NCBI GenBank assembly: GCA_021464415.1
Contig: CM038468.1
Coordinates: forward strand, 41,776,969-41,840,968
DNA from: Lonicera japonica
Taxonomy: Eukaryota; Streptophyta; Magnoliopsida; Dipsacales; Caprifoliaceae
Direction of reading: 5' to 3'
DNA length: 64,000 nt
The translations under genes and the position numbers were made by a program. Each line of letters starts with the position of its first letter. Positions within the stretch are counted from its first letter, which is position 1. Of this stretch, positions 12,105 through 24,340 are shown piece by piece. The notes under the pieces were generated by a model. That model was not told the origin of the DNA. It saw only the letters and a program-made list of their open reading frames with translations, and ran no database searches.

Positions 12105-13353
12105 AGGGTACATTTTAGGAAACCAAATCAAAGAAATAAAACAAAGAATATGGCAAGATCTGAATGATCCCATAATTCAGCGGATCTTATATGACACCTA
12201 ATAAAAGTATAATAAACACACATAAAAGAGATATTTCAACACTCCCCCTCAAATTAAGAGAGGTGTCGCACATAAATCAATTTGCAAGGTAATATGTGGT
12301 TCCTTTTTTGGAAAAGTTCCCCCAAAGCTCCTAATTGATATCCAAATCGCTTCCTTTATGCTTGAAAAAGTGCATCCCAGAGAAGCACCTCAATTTTGTA
12401 AGACCAAAAGGCAACATGCACTAAAGATGGCAACAAGATCTACCTTAATGTGTGCCAATGTGGGAACATCTAACCAAAGTAAGGTTCATCAGAAGAGACC
12501 AAATGGACCAACATGGTCACGTAATACTGTAGGGCAATCCTTGATTATCCTAAAAGACAATTCATAACAAGGAAACAAAGGGAATATGTTAAGAAGAGAA
12601 GAAAAAAGGCTTGAACAAAGCCACCACAGCCAAGACCATTGAACCCAGTGATATTAGAGCACAAATATGACATAGAATTGGCCGAAGAGTCAGTTGGATC
12701 TAGCTGAAGATAGAGTTGGACAGTGAGTTGGATAGAAAATGTTCAAAGAAGAAAAGGAAGACAAAAACAACCTTCAGGAACTTCGGTGCATCCTCGAAAC
12801 ACGTTGTAAAAACGAGCACAAGCCTCCAAAGAATGCTAGCAAACACACCAGGTCACCAGCAACCCAAAATCTCAAAATGAGTGCCGAATAATAGGCACAA
12901 AACACGCGGAGATGATACGGAGCACCCCCGTAGCCCCAAACTTTCAAATTTATTAAGCGAGTGGGTTAGACCTTCCTTTTTCTTTTCTTTTTTTTACCAA
13001 ATTTATTGTTGAAAACTCTGCACCTAATTTGAATTAGCAAGGAAAAATTAAAACAAGAACTCTGACTTCACCTCCCATTGAAAAAGGCCGAATAAGTTGG
13101 GAAAAAAAACAAAAAAACTAGATCAGAATCATATGCTATCAAATTGCTTCAAGGTAATTGGTTGTTTTGGCACTTCAAATTGAGCACCAAGAGTCTATAT
13201 ATATTTATACAGAAGCTATACACTTTAGGAAACCGAAAAAACAAAAAATATGCCAAGTATGGTAAGACCTACGTGTTCCCATCTGGGGATCTTACATATA
13301 TGATATAATGCCTAAAATAAAATTAGATTATTAACTTCAGGTGTTTTTCAACG
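12105..13353 (-). mobile_element. Degenerate copia-like non-autonomous retroelement (copy A)
   Basis: On the minus strand the right end (from 13353) starts CGTTGAAAAACACC, carries a TATA-like TATAAATATATATAG and runs inward as an LTR. Near the left end a polypurine tract TTTGAGGGGGAG (minus strand, about 12242-12253) precedes TGTTGAAATATC, the start of a partial second LTR that runs to about 12105. Both LTR parts share the segment around GGTTTCCTAAA. No long ORF remains. The internal block, with CCACATTGGCACACATTA, also occurs in copies B and C. Confidence 0.6.
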
Positions 13354-13619
13354 TTCCTTTTCTATCTAAAATAGGAGTTTTTCCTATTTTAAAATATAAA
13401 AGTTTGTGGCACTTTTTCATACATGCCTCCACCTCCATAACATATTTTAAGATTCTTCTTCTACCGCTCTTCATAAGTGTTTAAGAGAGCATTGTACATA
13501 AGTTGTGTTTTTGTTTCCACACGTACGCGAGGTTCCTAAATACTTCTCATTGCCTAATAAAAGAAGTATTTGATACGTGGTTCAACATACGTGTTTGGTG
13601 ACAGTTAACAAAGTTCATT
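13354..13619. other. Spacer between two inverted retroelement copies
   Basis: About 270 bp of unique-looking AT-rich DNA separating copies A and B, which are reverse complements of one another. It would form the loop if the locus were transcribed through. Confidence 0.5.
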
Positions 13620-14480
13620 ATCTATTTTTTTTAGCTTTTATTAGGTGTTATATCATATACGTAAAATCCTCAAATGGGATCACGTAGATCTTACCGTACT
13701 TGGCATATTTTCATTGATTTGGTTTCCTAAAGTGTATCACTTCTTTATAAATATAGACTCTTGGTGCTCAAATTGAAGTGCCAGAAAAAACCAACGACCT
13801 TGAAGCAATTTGATAGCGTATGATTCTGATCTAGGTGTTTTTTTTTTCCCCAACTTATTCCGCCTTTTTCAGTGGGAAGTTAAGTCAGATTTCTTGTTTT
13901 ACTTTTTCCTTGCTAATTCAAGTTAGGCGCAGAGTTTTCAACTATAAATATGGTAGTTTGGGGCTACAGGAGTGCTCCGTATCATCTTCGTGTGTTTTGT
14001 GCCTATTATACGGCACTCATTTTTAGATCTTGGGTTTCCGGTGTGTTTGCCAGCATTCTTTGGAGGCTTGTGCCAGTTTTTGGGGCATATTTGGAGGATT
14101 GCACTGATGTTACTTGTGGTTATTTTTGTCTTCATCCTTTTCTTTGAAGATTTCCTATCCAACTCACTGGCCAGCTCTATCTTCAGCTTGATTCAACCGA
14201 TTCTACGTCATATTTGTGCTCTGATATCACTAATTCAATGGTCTTGGCTTGTGGTGGCTTTGTTCAAGCCTCTTTTCTTATTTTTTTGATGTATTCCCTT
14301 TGTTTCCTTGTTATGAATTACGTGTCTTTTGGTGTAATCAAGGATTGTCCAGCAGTGTTACGTTGACCACATTGATCCATTTGGTCTCTTGATGAACCTT
14401 ACTTTGGTTGGATGTTCTTCCCACATTGGCACACATTAGGGTGGATCTTGTTGTTTTATTTGGAATAATAAGACTAGTCA
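13620..14480 (+). mobile_element. Degenerate copia-like retroelement (copy B, inverted to copy A)
   Basis: Plus-strand copy of the family seen at 12105-13353. Shared landmarks in the opposite orientation include GGTTTCCTAAAGTGTAT near 13726, GGTGCTCAAATTGAAGTGCC near 13764, GGGGCTACAGGAGTGCTCCG near 13960 and CCCACATTGGCACACATTAG near 14419. The PPT and 3' LTR are missing, so it is truncated. Short ORFs inside (13835-14289) are remnants without a recognisable domain. Confidence 0.6.
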
Positions 14481-15460
14481 AATTAGATACTTGTGAGAAA
14501 GAATCGTAATAAATGCAAAGAGAGGGCATCTTTTATTATGTTGGTTCTAACGTTCATTAAGTGGATATTTAATGTTCACTAGATGTCCGGACGTTTGAAC
14601 AAACACTTGAATATTTTGCAATTTAACAAAATCATTTCAACTATTTTTGTTGTTTGAAGAAAACATCACTTCAAACCAACAGATCGCCTCGGCGTTCCAT
14701 GGTCCTTCGAACTTTTGGCCAAAAATTCTGAGAGTTTCCGTGAACTCCTGATGTCTTGATAAAGGTTGAGTCTAATTTCTACTGAACTTAGAGACTTGTA
14801 CATTCTTTTGCTCTTATAATATTTTCAGACTCGTGTATTTAATATTTACTATGGATTATATAACGTATATGATCTATATAGATTACAGGATCTTAGCGTG
14901 TAAACTATAACTCGTGTGTTTTCCTTTTCTGGTTAATAACTCCTTCCATTGCATCTTTATGAAGTTGCATTATTACTAAAGATAGCCATAAGAGTGAGGG
15001 CTAAAATTGATGTTCCAAATTTTTGAGATCTTTATGCTGAACCTACCGTGGTTCTGATCATGCTACCCACTCTGATTTGGAATGTGATAAGAGAAAAGTG
15101 GTTAATTTGGGTATTATATTTTTTTTTCTATTTCTTCTTAATTTGTTCTCTTCTCTTTTGAAGCAATTCTCTGTTCTTCTCCTTAGACTAAAACCTTGGG
15201 AAGAATTAAGAAATGATTGAACACCGACTCAAGTGTTGAGGCAGAAGTATCATACATCCAGTTTCACTGTATGCCTGTGATATGAGCAATGGAAGCTATA
15301 CACTTACTAGGAGCTGGGAAACACAAACACTATGGTTTTGGTGAAGTGCCCATGTGGCACACGGCTAGGACACAGGTACGGGGACGACCCACCTTGGGTA
15401 CGTGTCCGGAACCCCATGTGACATGTCGGATATGTTCGGTATTAATAATGTTCTGGACAC
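14481..15460. other. Intergenic, no gene seen
   Basis: Mixed AT-rich DNA. No ORF with coding character and no repeat structure that I can delimit. Confidence 0.4.
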
Positions 15461-15627
15461 TGTTAGAAGATAGTATTTGTTTATATTTACATCTTTTTTA
15501 CATCATTAGGATCTAAATCATGTTAGCAATTATGAGGTTTGCTTTAGTTGTGAGTTTTTGTCCTACATCGAGAAGTTATCGATATGTTGCTTGTTTATCC
15601 TCTAGCTCTCATTTTGAGTCAGTCAGT

Positions 15628-15881
15628 CCATTAAGCATTAATAAATTTCTTCTTCCTATCAGAGGAGGTTGTCTGGTAGGGCTCTCCGTAATTTGTTTCC
15701 TCCCGGCGGGGGCTCTTTTGCTTCCCGTCCGGTTAAAAAGTGCAGGTCCTTCGTCCATTAAGCATTAATAAATTTCTTCTTAGTATCAGAGGAGGTTGTG
15801 TCATAGGCTCTCCATAATTTGTTCTCCCCTCAGTGGGTGGCCTTTTGCTACCCGTCCAGTTAAAATGTACAAGTACTTCGG
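15628..15881 (+). repeat. 127-bp tandem duplication inside copy C
   Basis: Two adjacent copies starting CCATTAAGCATTAATAAATT at 15628 and 15755, each followed by an ATCAGAGGAGG motif and a CCCGTCC(G/A)GTTAAAA motif. The copies have diverged by several substitutions. Confidence 0.75.
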
Positions 15882-16136
15882 TGCTGCTGAGTGTTTTCCA
15901 GTAGTCTTTTGATGTTGCCAAGTGTTTTTCCAGTAGTGTTTTGTTGGCTGTATTGGGCCGCTTGGTCTCATGATCCGGGTGGATGTTTTTCCCACCTTTG
16001 CACATGTTGCTGTGGATGTTGTTCCCACTTTTAGAGGATGTTACATTTCGTTTTACAAAATTGAGGTACTTTTTTGGACATGCACAGTTCAAGCACACAT
16101 TCTTTGACAAAGAAGCAATTTATTTGAAGACTTTAA

Positions 16137-16403
16137 GGCCTCATTTGATTCAGGTATTAGGATCAGTGGGATTAATAATACCAGTATTAATAATACTGGA
16201 CTATTAATCCTAGTATTAATTTAATATCAATACTTTGTTTGATTCATGTAGTATTAATACTGGGATATTTCATGCTGATGTTAATACTATGTTTAGTTCT
16301 GTAACTCGTATACGGGATTATATTTTGGACTAACAAAATAAAAAAAAAATTCAAAAAAAAAAATTTCAATTTTTTTTAAAAATAAATTAAAATAATAATA
16401 ATA

Positions 16404-16445
<42 letters not shown>

Positions 16446-16653
16446 CATTTTTGAAAATATATGGTTCATTTTTCTTAATCCTGGATAAACAATACCACCT
16501 CCCCCTGGTATTAAATTATAGCACAAAAAGTGGTATTAAGTTAGTACCGGTATTAGTAATCCCAACACATTTCTACAAATCAAACAAGGTATTATAAAAA
16601 AAGTGGTATTAATAATCTCATCCCACTTTTTAATACCCGAATCAAACGAGGCC
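16137..16653. mobile_element. PIF/Harbinger-type MITE with internal trinucleotide repeat
   Basis: 517 bp with TIRs GGCCTCATTTGATTC and GGCCTCGTTTGATTC, flanked by TAA (16134-16136 and 16654-16656). The interior includes a long TAG trinucleotide run at about 16404-16443. A second, inverted copy lies at 52476-53004. Confidence 0.88.
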
Positions 16654-17185
16654 TAAGGGTAGTAATCTTTCAACAAAGGAGTGGCATATCACGAAGGCAA
16701 ATTGATTTCGGTTAACACCCCTTTCTATTTGAGGGAGTGTGAAGATGGTATTTTATTTATATTTACATCTTATTTATATCATTAGGATTTAAATCACATT
16801 AGTTTTGGGGTTTGCCGTTTGTATTAGTTGCGAGTTTTTGTCCTCACATCAAGAATTTGTCATTATGTACCTTTGTTTTCATATATACAAATATAACTGA
16901 GTCATTACTTACTATGTATATCCTTTTCTTTTTTTACCTATATCGTTACCTTTGGGGAGTCTTTGTAACATACAATTATCACTACAATTTCATATTTTGA
17001 AAAAAAGATGTAAAAAGATGTACTATCTTCCAACAATTCACCATACATCTCCATGGTAAATAAGTTTTATTCTTGACCATTGATTATGTTAAAATTGGCG
17101 TTTTTCATAAGAAGTGCAAAGGTTAAAGTGGGATTCTTAATTTGAGATTTAGGGAGTATTAGAATTAAAGTTATATGTGCGAAAT

Positions 17186-17471
17186 ATGACGAAAGGAGTT
17201 CTTTTTGGCATTTACTTTCCTAGTGATAGAGAAAATATTGAAGTTGAATCTTCTGATTTAGTACCAGAGGAATTTAATCAGGAGAACGACAGAAAAGAAG
17301 ATTACTCGGCGGGTATGTCTTGAATTTGAGAATTTTGCTGTATCTTCTTCTTCTTTGTTTTTTTCCTTTTCACAATTTTGTATGAAAATTTAAGCTAATT
17401 GGGTAGTTGCTTCACAGTTATTAGAGGAATGGTTCATCTGATACTCAAATGCGGATATGCTTTATATCGAG
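17186..17471 (+). CDS. Possible two-exon gene fragment, unknown function
   Basis: Weak candidate. From ATG 17186 an open frame runs to 17312 and ends at a GTATGT donor. An acceptor CTTCACAG precedes 17418 and the next open stretch to 17471 ends at a GTAAGC donor. Joined in phase they read SAVIRGMVHLILKCGYALYR across the junction. The first exon is acidic. No later exon or stop could be found and I do not recognise the family. It may be a fragment of a displaced gene or chance. Confidence 0.22.
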
Positions 17472-20400
17472 GTAAGCACTAGATACAGTTGCGGTGCAAA
17501 GATATTTTTCAGTTTCAAAAGATACATGCATGCGTAAAATGGTTGACCTCTTTTTTTTTTCTTTTTTTTTAATGAAATATGGTGATCCACCTAATTTTAT
17601 AATGGGAAGTGGGTGAGACGACTATCAAAAAATTCAACGCCGAAAATGTACATATATATATATATATATCAATTTTTCATCTGACCCACTTCTAGATTAT
17701 CAAATTTGATCAAAAAATTTACCATTCTCCCCCTCGAAAAGGAGAGTCTGTTCTTTAGTTAAAATAAATCCGTTCTTTAAAGAGACGCCACATATATTTT
17801 ATTGCATATTTGGAAGTGTACAAAAGCGGACAAATTTTCATTTGTATAAACTTCATATGAATTTTGCTCTGTTTTAGATATTTGTATCCTTCATATTCCT
17901 CTCTCCATCCCCTATATATGTTTATGAAGTGGAGTTGACTTTCACTTTTAACATTATTACGAGCTTGAATTTTGTTGACCTGTAGATAGAGTGATGGCAC
18001 TACCAAATGACATGATTGAGTCATTTTGCGCATTACACAGCTAAGCATCACCTGCGTTTGTTGCGACTTTTTTAAGACTAATAATTCGAGTCTTGAAAGC
18101 CATAATTTTCCTGTTAGCATCATTTGACATTCGTGAGGTTGGTTGACAAAGTTTTTGGATTTGCTTAGAGATTAGTAGTGCAATTGTCAGTGGGACAAGT
18201 CTCAAAGTTATTGTGACCAATGAAATAGCTACCTTTACTTTTATATGCTTTTTATTACATTAATGTCAACTTTTCTTTCGTGCACGTGCGTAGTTTTAGT
18301 AGTTGACATAAGTTATTAAAGTTCATTAATTAATATGTATATATTAAGAATTAAATAATTTGTAAGAAATTAAAATAATTATAAATAAACAAAAACATAG
18401 TATCAAATATAAAATTCAATTAATAATAATTATAAGAAAATCATAGAATGATCAACTATCAAAAATATTGTAGATACATGATAAATGTTGAATTTTTTTT
18501 TAATACATAAGTGGCCAAGCAAATTGTTGATAAGATATATAAGAAATTAATATATTTTTAATAAGTTTTTAGAATTGGTAAATAATTAATTCTATTAAAT
18601 TTACGTGGATTGTTATATATATACACAGTACCAAATAATAATATAGCATTCATATAAATAATATATTATATAGTCCAATGATGTATAACATGAATGTTAT
18701 ATTACAATACGAAACAATAATATAATAAAAACAACAAATTTAACATGAATGTTTTAATGAACCATAGCTACCATATATTCATTTTTTTTGTTTTAAACAT
18801 TAAATATAATTATAAAAAAAATATTACGTTTTAGAATATATAAATTAATATAAATTAAATTTATAATGTTAAAAGCAATCAAGTACAGTTGAGTTTAATA
18901 TACATACAAAGCTTTGTAATTCTTAATACAATCTATTAAATAGCTTTGGAAGTTTGTTATGAAATTATATAGAAATCTTATACAATATATCTAATTCAAC
19001 ACAAATTCTAACTTGTTTAATTATTTTAGCCAGATAATTAATGGAGTTGTAATATTTTATTCAATGTAAATATTAAAATCTTTTGTTTAATATGTTATAA
19101 ATATATGAAGCATATACACTCTCTTGGAACATTTGTCGGAAACTCTCATACGTGGATTTAATTATAATCTCTAATACTTGATAATTTATTTAGATGACTA
19201 CTACTCCTAGTATTTTTTCACTGCAACATCAACTGATGATGAGGCAATTAAGCCACTTTTTATATTCCCCTTTTGTTTTCTATCATTCTAATATTTTATG
19301 GAACAATTTAGTCTACGTATGCCTTTTGATACTTTAATTGTGGAACACTTTAGTGATTAAGTTTTGAGTATTTGGGTTATTAATGCAATCTAGTTTTGTT
19401 TTATTGAATTTTTAAATATTTATAATGTTTATCGCGTATATATATAATTAATTAAAAACGTGTCGTGTCCCACATTTTGAAAAAAATTGCGTATCACGTG
19501 TCGGGTCTATGTTTCATAGATAAATAGTTAAGTTATTCGTAATTTTATATATAGATATAGATGTATGTTTGCATTATTGGAAGGGAGAAGATTGTTTCAC
19601 CAACAATGGTAAGACTCAAACCTAAGATATATATCTTTTATCACTATAAGTCTGAAACACTTTGTTGCTCGAAACTTTTTATTCGTTTTAACAGTATTTT
19701 TCGTGTCCTAAAATTAAAGAAAACAATTATACGTCTTTTAGATCTCAAATAAATTGTAGCGGAGAGCTCTAGTTAAAGTTATAATTATTTTCACAACAAT
19801 ATAATATTATGTTGCGTTTGTTGTAAGAATTTCTCAGCCTTCCAACCCATTTTCGGCTTTCTTTATTTGTTTCTTCCTTCTTTTCCAAGTGGCAATAACA
19901 TTTGTGATGATATTGTTATTTATGATTTAGTCTTTGTATTGCTAATATCTTCCATAATGGATGTTTTGATCACTGCCTAAACAGTGTGAGTGGGACAAAT
20001 ACTTTTCAACTACTCAATTACTTTCTTTTAGCTTGTTTCCAAAAATGACTTTGTAGCTTCTACTTTAAATCTAAAAAAAAAATTAAATTAAATTGAAATG
20101 AATGTTTAAATGTATATTTTGGGACCAAATTCAAGACTTGGTGGTTGTCTTACCGATGAGGGACTACCACCCGACCTTCCAGAAATTTTGATTATTCGAA
20201 TTTGCTCCGACACTTTTATAAAGTTTGACCTTTTGATGTTTGAAAATAATAAAATATAGTGCAATTAATCATATCCGTAATTTATAAAGTTCAAATAATA
20301 TAAAACTAAAACTAAAAGTCAAAGTCAAAGTATATAATTTTTTTATAAAAATAAGATGGACAAAAGTCTATTTTAGATTTGATAAATTTATTTCTTTCCA

Positions 20401-22265
20401 AAAAAAAATATTAAAAGTAAATACATCTCAAAAAATTAAGATGTACCTGGTCTCGTCACCGATTACTTGAACATGTGGTCTCCATGCATGTTCCAATATA
20501 TGTACCTTATTTTTATATTATTTTTTTCTTTGAAAAAAATAAATTAGGATTACTTTAATTTATTCCTCTTGCGTATTATCAATCTAATCAACCATTTATG
20601 AGTGAAGATAATGGGTGTTGGAGATAAGCCACTACTCACCTGCCGCCAAAATGAATTAAGTTTTTCTTTTACGCGTCCAATTTCTAAATTTGATTGGTGA
20701 TACTCCAGTCCTCACTACTAATAGAATTCAAAGGATTTTTGGATTGATCAGACCATCTTTTCAATTGGCTATCTTGATTAATTAGAAATTGGATAAGCGA
20801 GAGAACTTAAAAAATAATAAATCCCAATTTAGAACTCTTAAACATTTGGTAATCTCAGATGGTGATTCTAGCTCGTAAAAGTAATTTAACAATATTTTCA
20901 GTGATATTTGTAGATGCCATTATTTTGCCAAGATGGTTTGGAATCAATTATTGATGTTAATGACAATTTTTGTGCATACAAATAAATTGTTGATGAGAAT
21001 ACAGTTGTGAGAAATGTTTGGGAACTCAATAAGTAGGAACTCGGTAAAGAACATACTCTCTCTTATGAGGTAAATGGTTGAATATTTTGATAAAATTTGA
21101 TAAATATTACGTTCTTGATGAAGATCTATCTCTAACAAATTTCACCAAAATTTTTAAAATGAAAAATAAGTGAGATGGCCTTCAAAAAATTCAACGGCTG
21201 AAAATGCACATAATTAAATATTAATTTTCATTTGATACTTGACTAAATAATTTGATAAACTTAGGTGGAAAACGTGTCACCCAAATTTTATTTCAAAAAG
21301 TCAAACCATATACAAACTATATGTTTTGGGTAGGGTCTTAAAGGCACATGATAAGAACTCAAATCTATAATATACATGCATTACGAAGGAAGTTCCTCCA
21401 TTAATGCATAATTAATATGTGATTAATGTAATTAATTTGCTTTTTCTATTCAGCTTCGCTCAATAATTACGCCATTTGTCCTATTTATTGAGTTCAACTT
21501 ACAAGTCTTGGGTTTTGTGGAGATGGGTTTTTCCTTTTACTTTGCCTATGTTTAGTTTAGTAGTCTTATATGAGTTTGGTTCGGCTAATTTTGAATTATA
21601 TTATTAATTTTAGTTGTCTTATATTCTAACTAATCAAATTTTGACCTCAAACCAAAGAAATTTTTAGAGTGCATAGCAATCTATCTTTCAAATTTATGAT
21701 TATTTTTTCAATTTTTTTAATACAAATTGATTGATTGATATATTTAAAAAAAAAACACTATAAATTTTATCTATTTAGCTGCTTTAAAAGTATATCCAAC
21801 TTCAGCCTATGCTAATTGTAAAAACAAATATAACTAAAAGCTCTTAATATCCTATGGCAAAGTAAAACTGTTATCTAATTCTATAAAATACGAATTGCAT
21901 CATTTTTTTATTTTTATGTTTTTAGGCAAAAACACTTCAATTTATATAAGTTATTTGGGTATTCTGCTTTTATTATTTGGATGAATTATACGTTTCATTG
22001 TACAGTTAAAACTCTTTCACATGAATTTGTGCTGGTATTATATTATTAAAAATATTTCATTTTAGATAATTCTTTTTAATAATAATATGCATGGGATTGT
22101 AACTAGTATGAAAATAATAAAAGTACGACACATATTAAATGATGTACAGATTCTTATGTAAGATCTAATTATTTCTATTTGTAGCATACTAAGCACATGT
22201 TAACATTACCCATAACTAAAAAGAGGATAATTGATTTCTTTGAACTGAGACAGTTACATATCTAT

Positions 22266-22295
<30 letters not shown>
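17472..22295. other. Long AT-rich intergenic stretch
   Basis: About 4.8 kb of very AT-rich DNA, strikingly so at 18300-19100, with TA microsatellites near 17650. The ORFs at 17755-18123 (minus), 19561-19752 and 20944-21138 have no recognisable domain or codon signature. I see no gene, RNA or bounded transposon. Confidence 0.45.
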
Positions 22296-22296
<1 letters not shown>

Positions 22297-22467
22297 ATAC
22301 ATCACCAGGGTTCAGCCCTGTGGAATTCCCTTGAAGCAAGTCAACTTTGTGGAAGGTCAAGTTGGAAACGTACACTTAATTAATACATCACTAGGGTTCA
22401 GCCCTGTAGAATTCCCTTGAAGCAAGTCAACTTTGTGGAAGGTCAAGTTGGAAACTTACAGTTTGAC
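22296..22467. repeat. 86-bp tandem duplication
   Basis: Two adjacent, almost identical 86-bp copies starting AATACATCACCAGGG (22296) and AATACATCACTAGGG (22382). Only a few substitutions separate them, so the duplication is recent. It sits just after a TA microsatellite. Confidence 0.92.
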
Positions 22468-23004
22468 TACAACACAAGAGGGGCAAGGCCATGGCCTACA
22501 TAAGAGACAATTCCACGAACATGTATGTTCCTTTTAATACTTAATTCTTCACCTTTCGTTTTCTTGTCTCTCTTCCCCACAATATAATTGACTGTTTGCA
22601 TGCAATTTGCCCGTACAACAAACAAACCTTCACTCTCAACAACTATTTCACTAAAATTAAGGTTGAAATATTCAATTGTGAGAAAGTAGGTTAGTTTAGT
22701 GACAAAAGCGTCCACTTAAATTAATTCAGCGAGATATATTCTGAATTTAAATTACATAGAAGGTGGGATGATAGATTTTCTTTGTTATTAGTAACAAAGG
22801 GAAAGGCTTATATCTACTTTTTTTTACAAAAAAAAATGAAATATTCAAAACTATTTAAAATAAAATAATAACAAACTTCATTCTTCTTGATGCAACACAA
22901 TAATACTTAATTTGTATTAGGAAAGCTTCAAAAGGGTGTGATGGAATTATATTTACATGACTATATTTTCTTACCTTGTCCTATTAATTTTTCAATCCTA
23001 AATA

Positions 23005-23355
23005 CTTGTTTGGTTGAGATTTTAAAACATGTTTTTTAAATAAATTTTTGGAAAGTGTGAAAGTATGTTGAAAAGTGAATTTAATTTTTTTTAGAGTTTT
23101 TTTCAACTAATTCAAAAAAACTCACAAAAAAAATTCAAAAAATAGTCACAATGGATCTTATTTTATAAATCTCGATGAGTAGATTTCAAATATTTTTTTT
23201 TTATCTAATTCTGATTTTTGAATTTAAAATTATAGTGTTTTAAAAATTTTATAAGAGAAAAAATAAAATGAAATAAATTTTAAAAAGTGTGAAGTAAAGT
23301 TAATTTTTTAATAAAAATTTTAAAAATTTAATTTTAAAATATCAACCAAACACTA
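23005..23355. mobile_element. hAT-like MITE
   Basis: 351 bp flanked by the perfect 8-bp duplication CCTAAATA (22997-23004 and 23356-23363). Termini TTGTTTGGTTGA and, inverted, GTGTTTGGTTGA. The internal segment with AGTCACAATGGATCTTATTT recurs at 42925, indicating a family. Confidence 0.75.
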
Positions 23356-23813
23356 CCTAAATATTTAAAAAAACAAAGAACGCTTGTGAAAGAGAAATTG
23401 TCAAGTAGTTGGACAGGACCTGCAGTGGCTTAGTGAAAATTCAAAGGCGGTCCAAGACCATGTGGACCCCACACAAAAAAAATAAAGTGGGCCATTTTTA
23501 GGAAATTGGCCACTTGATATTCACCATGGTGAATGAATGATATGCCAACAGTGCTAACATTTAAATGTTCCTATTAATCATATTGTTAAAAATACTATAA
23601 ATTTTATTATATGTAAACTTATAGAAACTTTAAAAAATTAATAGAAAAATTTATTTTTCTACCAAACTTAATACTAATTGCCAAAAAAAATATAATTGGT
23701 AACTTAAAAAGAATAAATAATATTTGGTAAGAAAAATAAATAAATTAAAAGAAAATAAAGAATTTTGATACAAGTGGACAAAAAATTAACAATTTATCTT
23801 TAGATTATCTAGC

Positions 23814-24340
23814 TATATAAGAGTATCACCAATGTAACTATGAATAGGAGAAAAATAGAGTGCCACGTAAGATACATAGACAATGAGATAAAAAAAACCA
23901 TCTCTAATGCAAACACGGATGGATGATGGCCATAAAGATGATGTGGCAAAAATAGGGAAAGACATTGTAACAGTCACTCTATACATCTAGAGGGTCTTTT
24001 AGACAATGTCTATTTGCCACGTCATTATTTTTGTTTTCATATTTTATTTTTTGAACTTTAAAATATTTTAACTTTTAATTTTTAATAAAATATATTTTGT
24101 TAAAAAGTATATGCCAAGATCTATCAAACAAGACCCATATTGTTTATATTTTTTATTAAATTTTTTGATTAATAATGTCAATTGCATTTTTATTGACAAC
24201 TTCATTGGAGATGATTTTTTTTAGAATTTAATCATGAAGAATGTTTTCAGTGCCACGTAAGAACAATATCTTAACACATACTTACTTGTCCGTATTTTTG
24301 ATAGATCCAATTCAGGTTAGCATTAGAAATGCTCTTATAT
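23814..24340. mobile_element. MITE with TATAAGAG termini
   Basis: About 527 bp with inverted ends TATAAGAGTATCACCAATG and TATAAGAGCATTTCTAATG. The ends resemble the GAGCATCTCCAAT class also seen at 29912. No convincing target duplication was found, so the borders are approximate. Confidence 0.55.

Larger units (their letters stand above)
15461..17035 (+). mobile_element. Degenerate copia-like retroelement (copy C) with a nested MITE
   Basis: Two related direct repeats act as LTRs: one starting TGTTAGAAGATAGTA at 15461, the other 16738-17035 ending TACTATCTTCCAACA. The PPT TTTGAGGGAG directly precedes the second. The internal sequence near 15985-16130 matches copies A and B. A roughly 127-bp tandem duplication (15628-15881) contains a PBS-like TATCAGAGGAGG. 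No matching 5-bp flanks were found and no gag or pol ORF survives. Confidence 0.6.

Noticed and set aside
16293..16526. ORF with a poly-Leu tract
   Set aside because: It is the TAG trinucleotide run inside a MITE.
17755..18123. 122-aa minus-strand ORF in AT-rich DNA
   Set aside because: No recognisable domain, no promoter context and chance-level length for the region.
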